A stretch of 5,483 nt of DNA, from NCBI GenBank assembly GCA_964483775.1, contig CAZADA010000153.1, forward strand, positions 1-5,483. Reading direction: 5' to 3'. A program made the position numbers and the translations under genes. The notes below the pieces were generated by a model. It searched no databases. It was not told where the DNA came from and was given only the letters and a program-made list of their open reading frames with translations. The stretch comes from CAZADA01 sp964483775. GTDB taxonomy: Bacteria; Pseudomonadota; Alphaproteobacteria; Caulobacterales; Maricaulaceae. Position 1 is the stretch's first letter. Each line of letters starts with the position of its first letter. Shown piece after piece: positions 4,597 through 5,483 of this stretch.

Positions 4597-5106
4597 ATGC
4601 TTCGGGCATGGATAATCACCAGCATTGTCGCGGCCATGGCCGCAGCGGGCACGTGGGCGGCAAGCGCGCAGGCCGACGGCTTGGAGGCGCGCCATCGTGA
4701 TTGGGGCGTCTATGTCCACACAGTGGACAGGGATCGGGTTTGCTATGCTGCGACCTCTGCACGGGACTCAACCCCGCGCAACACGGACCACCCGGAAGTG
4801 ACGGCGGTCGTGTCCAGCTGGCGTTCGGGCGTCGGCCGTGAACGCCCACAAATCACGTTCGGCTTTGCACCACGCCCTCAGGGGCCCACGCGGATCCGCG
4901 TGGGTCGTGAGTTGTGGTCAGCCTATACCGTCGGTCAAGACGCCTATGTCGATGACCAGGACGAGGCCGCTCTGGTGCGCGCCATGCGTCGCGGGTCGGT
5001 GATGCGTGTGGAGACGGTGCGCGATGACGGAGTCCGCGTGTCCTACGAGTTTTCGCTGTCCGGCGTCACGGCCGCGCTGCGCGATGTGGGTCGACGCTGC
5101 GGCTGA
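4597..5106 (+). CDS. IalB-like (invasion-associated locus B family) secreted protein
   Basis: This 169-residue protein starts MLRAW, has a hydrophobic Ala-rich segment (6-22) and a cleavage site near ASAQA (22-26), so it is exported to the periplasm. The mature part resembles the IalB family (first described for Bartonella red-cell invasion, common in non-pathogenic alphaproteobacteria): DWGVYVHTVDRDRVCYAA (35-52) matches the family's 'dW.v.c......C.a' opening. An IRVGRELWSAYTVGQDAYVDDQDEAALVRAMRRGSVMRVE core (100-139) is followed by YEFSLSGVTAALRDVGRRCG (150-169). Cys49 and the near-terminal Cys168 are the only cysteines and probably pair. ATG 4597 was chosen over an in-frame ATG at 4462 because it starts the signal peptide and has GAGGG 10 nt upstream. 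It is divergent from the sigma gene and converges with the chemotaxis gene 18 bp away. The family call is likely but distant; the cellular role is unknown. Confidence 0.75.
   Translation: MLRAWIITSIVAAMAAAGTWAASAQADGLEARHRDWGVYVHTVDRDRVCYAATSARDSTPRNTDHPEVTAVVSSWRSGVGRERPQITFGFAPRPQGPTRIRVGRELWSAYTVGQDAYVDDQDEAALVRAMRRGSVMRVETVRDDGVRVSYEFSLSGVTAALRDVGRRCG
4885..4904. repeat. perfect 20-bp palindrome inside the IalB-like gene
   Basis: CCCACGCGGA (4885-4894) is followed directly by its exact reverse complement TCCGCGTGGG (4895-4904), with no spacer. It encodes Pro-Thr-Arg-Ile-Arg-Val-Gly (residues 97-103). A perfect palindrome this long is rare by chance even in GC-rich DNA. It may be an operator, a site for a DNA-binding protein, or a by-product of codon choice. 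Confidence 0.5.
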
Positions 5107-5124
5107 TCGAGCGCGACCCAGGGT

Positions 5125-5483
5125 TTAGGCGGCCCTCAGGCTCGCGGCGTGCGTGCAGAACTGCTTGGTCAGCGCGTCAATCAAGGTGATTTGTTGTTGC
5201 ACCAGCGCGACGGCGGCGTGGGTCTCTTCGGCTAGAGCGGCGTTATGCTGGGTGATGCCGTCGATGTCTTTCACCGCATCGTTGACCGCGAGCAGGGTTG
5301 CAACCTGGGATTCGCTGTCAGCAGCCACCTTGAGCATGATTGACGACACGTCGCTGATCGAGGTGACGATCTGTTCAAAGCCAGCGGCTGAGCGTGTGAT
5401 CAAATCGACGCCCTCGCGGACTTCATCAGCCCCGGCGTCGATCAAGGTTTTCACTTCGGCCGACGCCTCGCCGGCCGATTGAG
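5125..5483 (-). CDS. methyl-accepting chemotaxis protein, C-terminal end (partial)
   Basis: The last 118 residues of a chemoreceptor run off the right edge; the frame is open to the window border, and the true start lies beyond it. The visible part is the descending half of the cytoplasmic coiled-coil hairpin: SAGEASAEVKTLIDAGADEVREGVDLI, then AAGFEQIVTSISDVSSIMLKVAADSESQVATLLAVNDAVKDIDGITQHNAALAEETHAA, with the heptad pattern and the 'TQ.NAAL.EE...A' methylation-type region typical of MCP signalling domains. The hairpin tip that binds CheA and CheW lies outside the window. The protein ends in HAASLRAA and has no C-terminal NWETF-like CheR-docking pentapeptide. It signals through CheA to control flagellar movement or a related output. 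The sensor domain cannot be known from this piece. Confidence 0.93.
   Translation of the reverse strand, partial: QSAGEASAEVKTLIDAGADEVREGVDLITRSAAGFEQIVTSISDVSSIMLKVAADSESQVATLLAVNDAVKDIDGITQHNAALAEETHAAVALVQQQITLIDALTKQFCTHAASLRAA

Overview
The window looks like a chromosomal segment of a GC-rich alphaproteobacterium. The basis is a sigma/anti-sigma pair that closely resembles the alphaproteobacterial RpoE-ChrR (ECF11-type) singlet-oxygen system, an IalB-like secreted protein, and high G+C with strong G/C third-position preference over most of the sequence. A caulobacter- or hyphomonad-like lineage is possible, but that is a guess; nothing here fixes the genus.

Layout from left to right. 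Bases 1-76 hold only a GC-rich hairpin. Next is a small secreted protein of unknown function (77-406, minus), preceded by a 9-bp inverted repeat that touches its ribosome-binding site. Upstream of it lies a minus-strand pair: a probable 68-residue ORF (1078-1284) whose stop overlaps the start of a membrane-anchored GRAM/PH-like protein (524-1078). Diverging from these is a SpoU/TrmH-family RNA 2'-O-methyltransferase (1321-1911, plus). It runs tail to tail into, and overlaps by 39 bp, a CPBP (CAAX/Abi-type) multi-pass membrane protein (1873-2868, minus) that has stretches visibly poorer in G+C than the flanks.

The centre of interest is the minus-strand stress cassette: an ECF sigma factor (3820-4401) followed by a cupin-type ChrR-like anti-sigma factor (3049-3762). 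The cupin metal ligands of the anti-sigma factor are intact, but by eye all four zinc ligands of its N-terminal anti-sigma domain are missing. Directly after its stop codon, and ending 21 bp before the CPBP start, is a 159-bp element bounded by 18-bp inverted repeats (17 of 18 matching) with further small hairpins inside. It could be a structured 3' UTR, a small RNA or a small palindromic mobile element.

Divergent from the sigma gene is an IalB-like periplasmic protein (4597-5106, plus), which carries a perfect 20-bp palindrome inside its coding region. The right edge holds the C-terminal end of a methyl-accepting chemotaxis protein (5125-5483, minus) that continues beyond the window.

How the parts fit: the sigma and anti-sigma genes should form one regulatory unit sensing oxidative or photo-oxidative stress. 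The CPBP and IalB-like envelope genes beside it could be targets, but no convincing RpoE-type promoter (TGATCC/TAAGA-like) was found before either, so that link is inference. No phage, IS transposase, tRNA, rRNA or CRISPR is visible.
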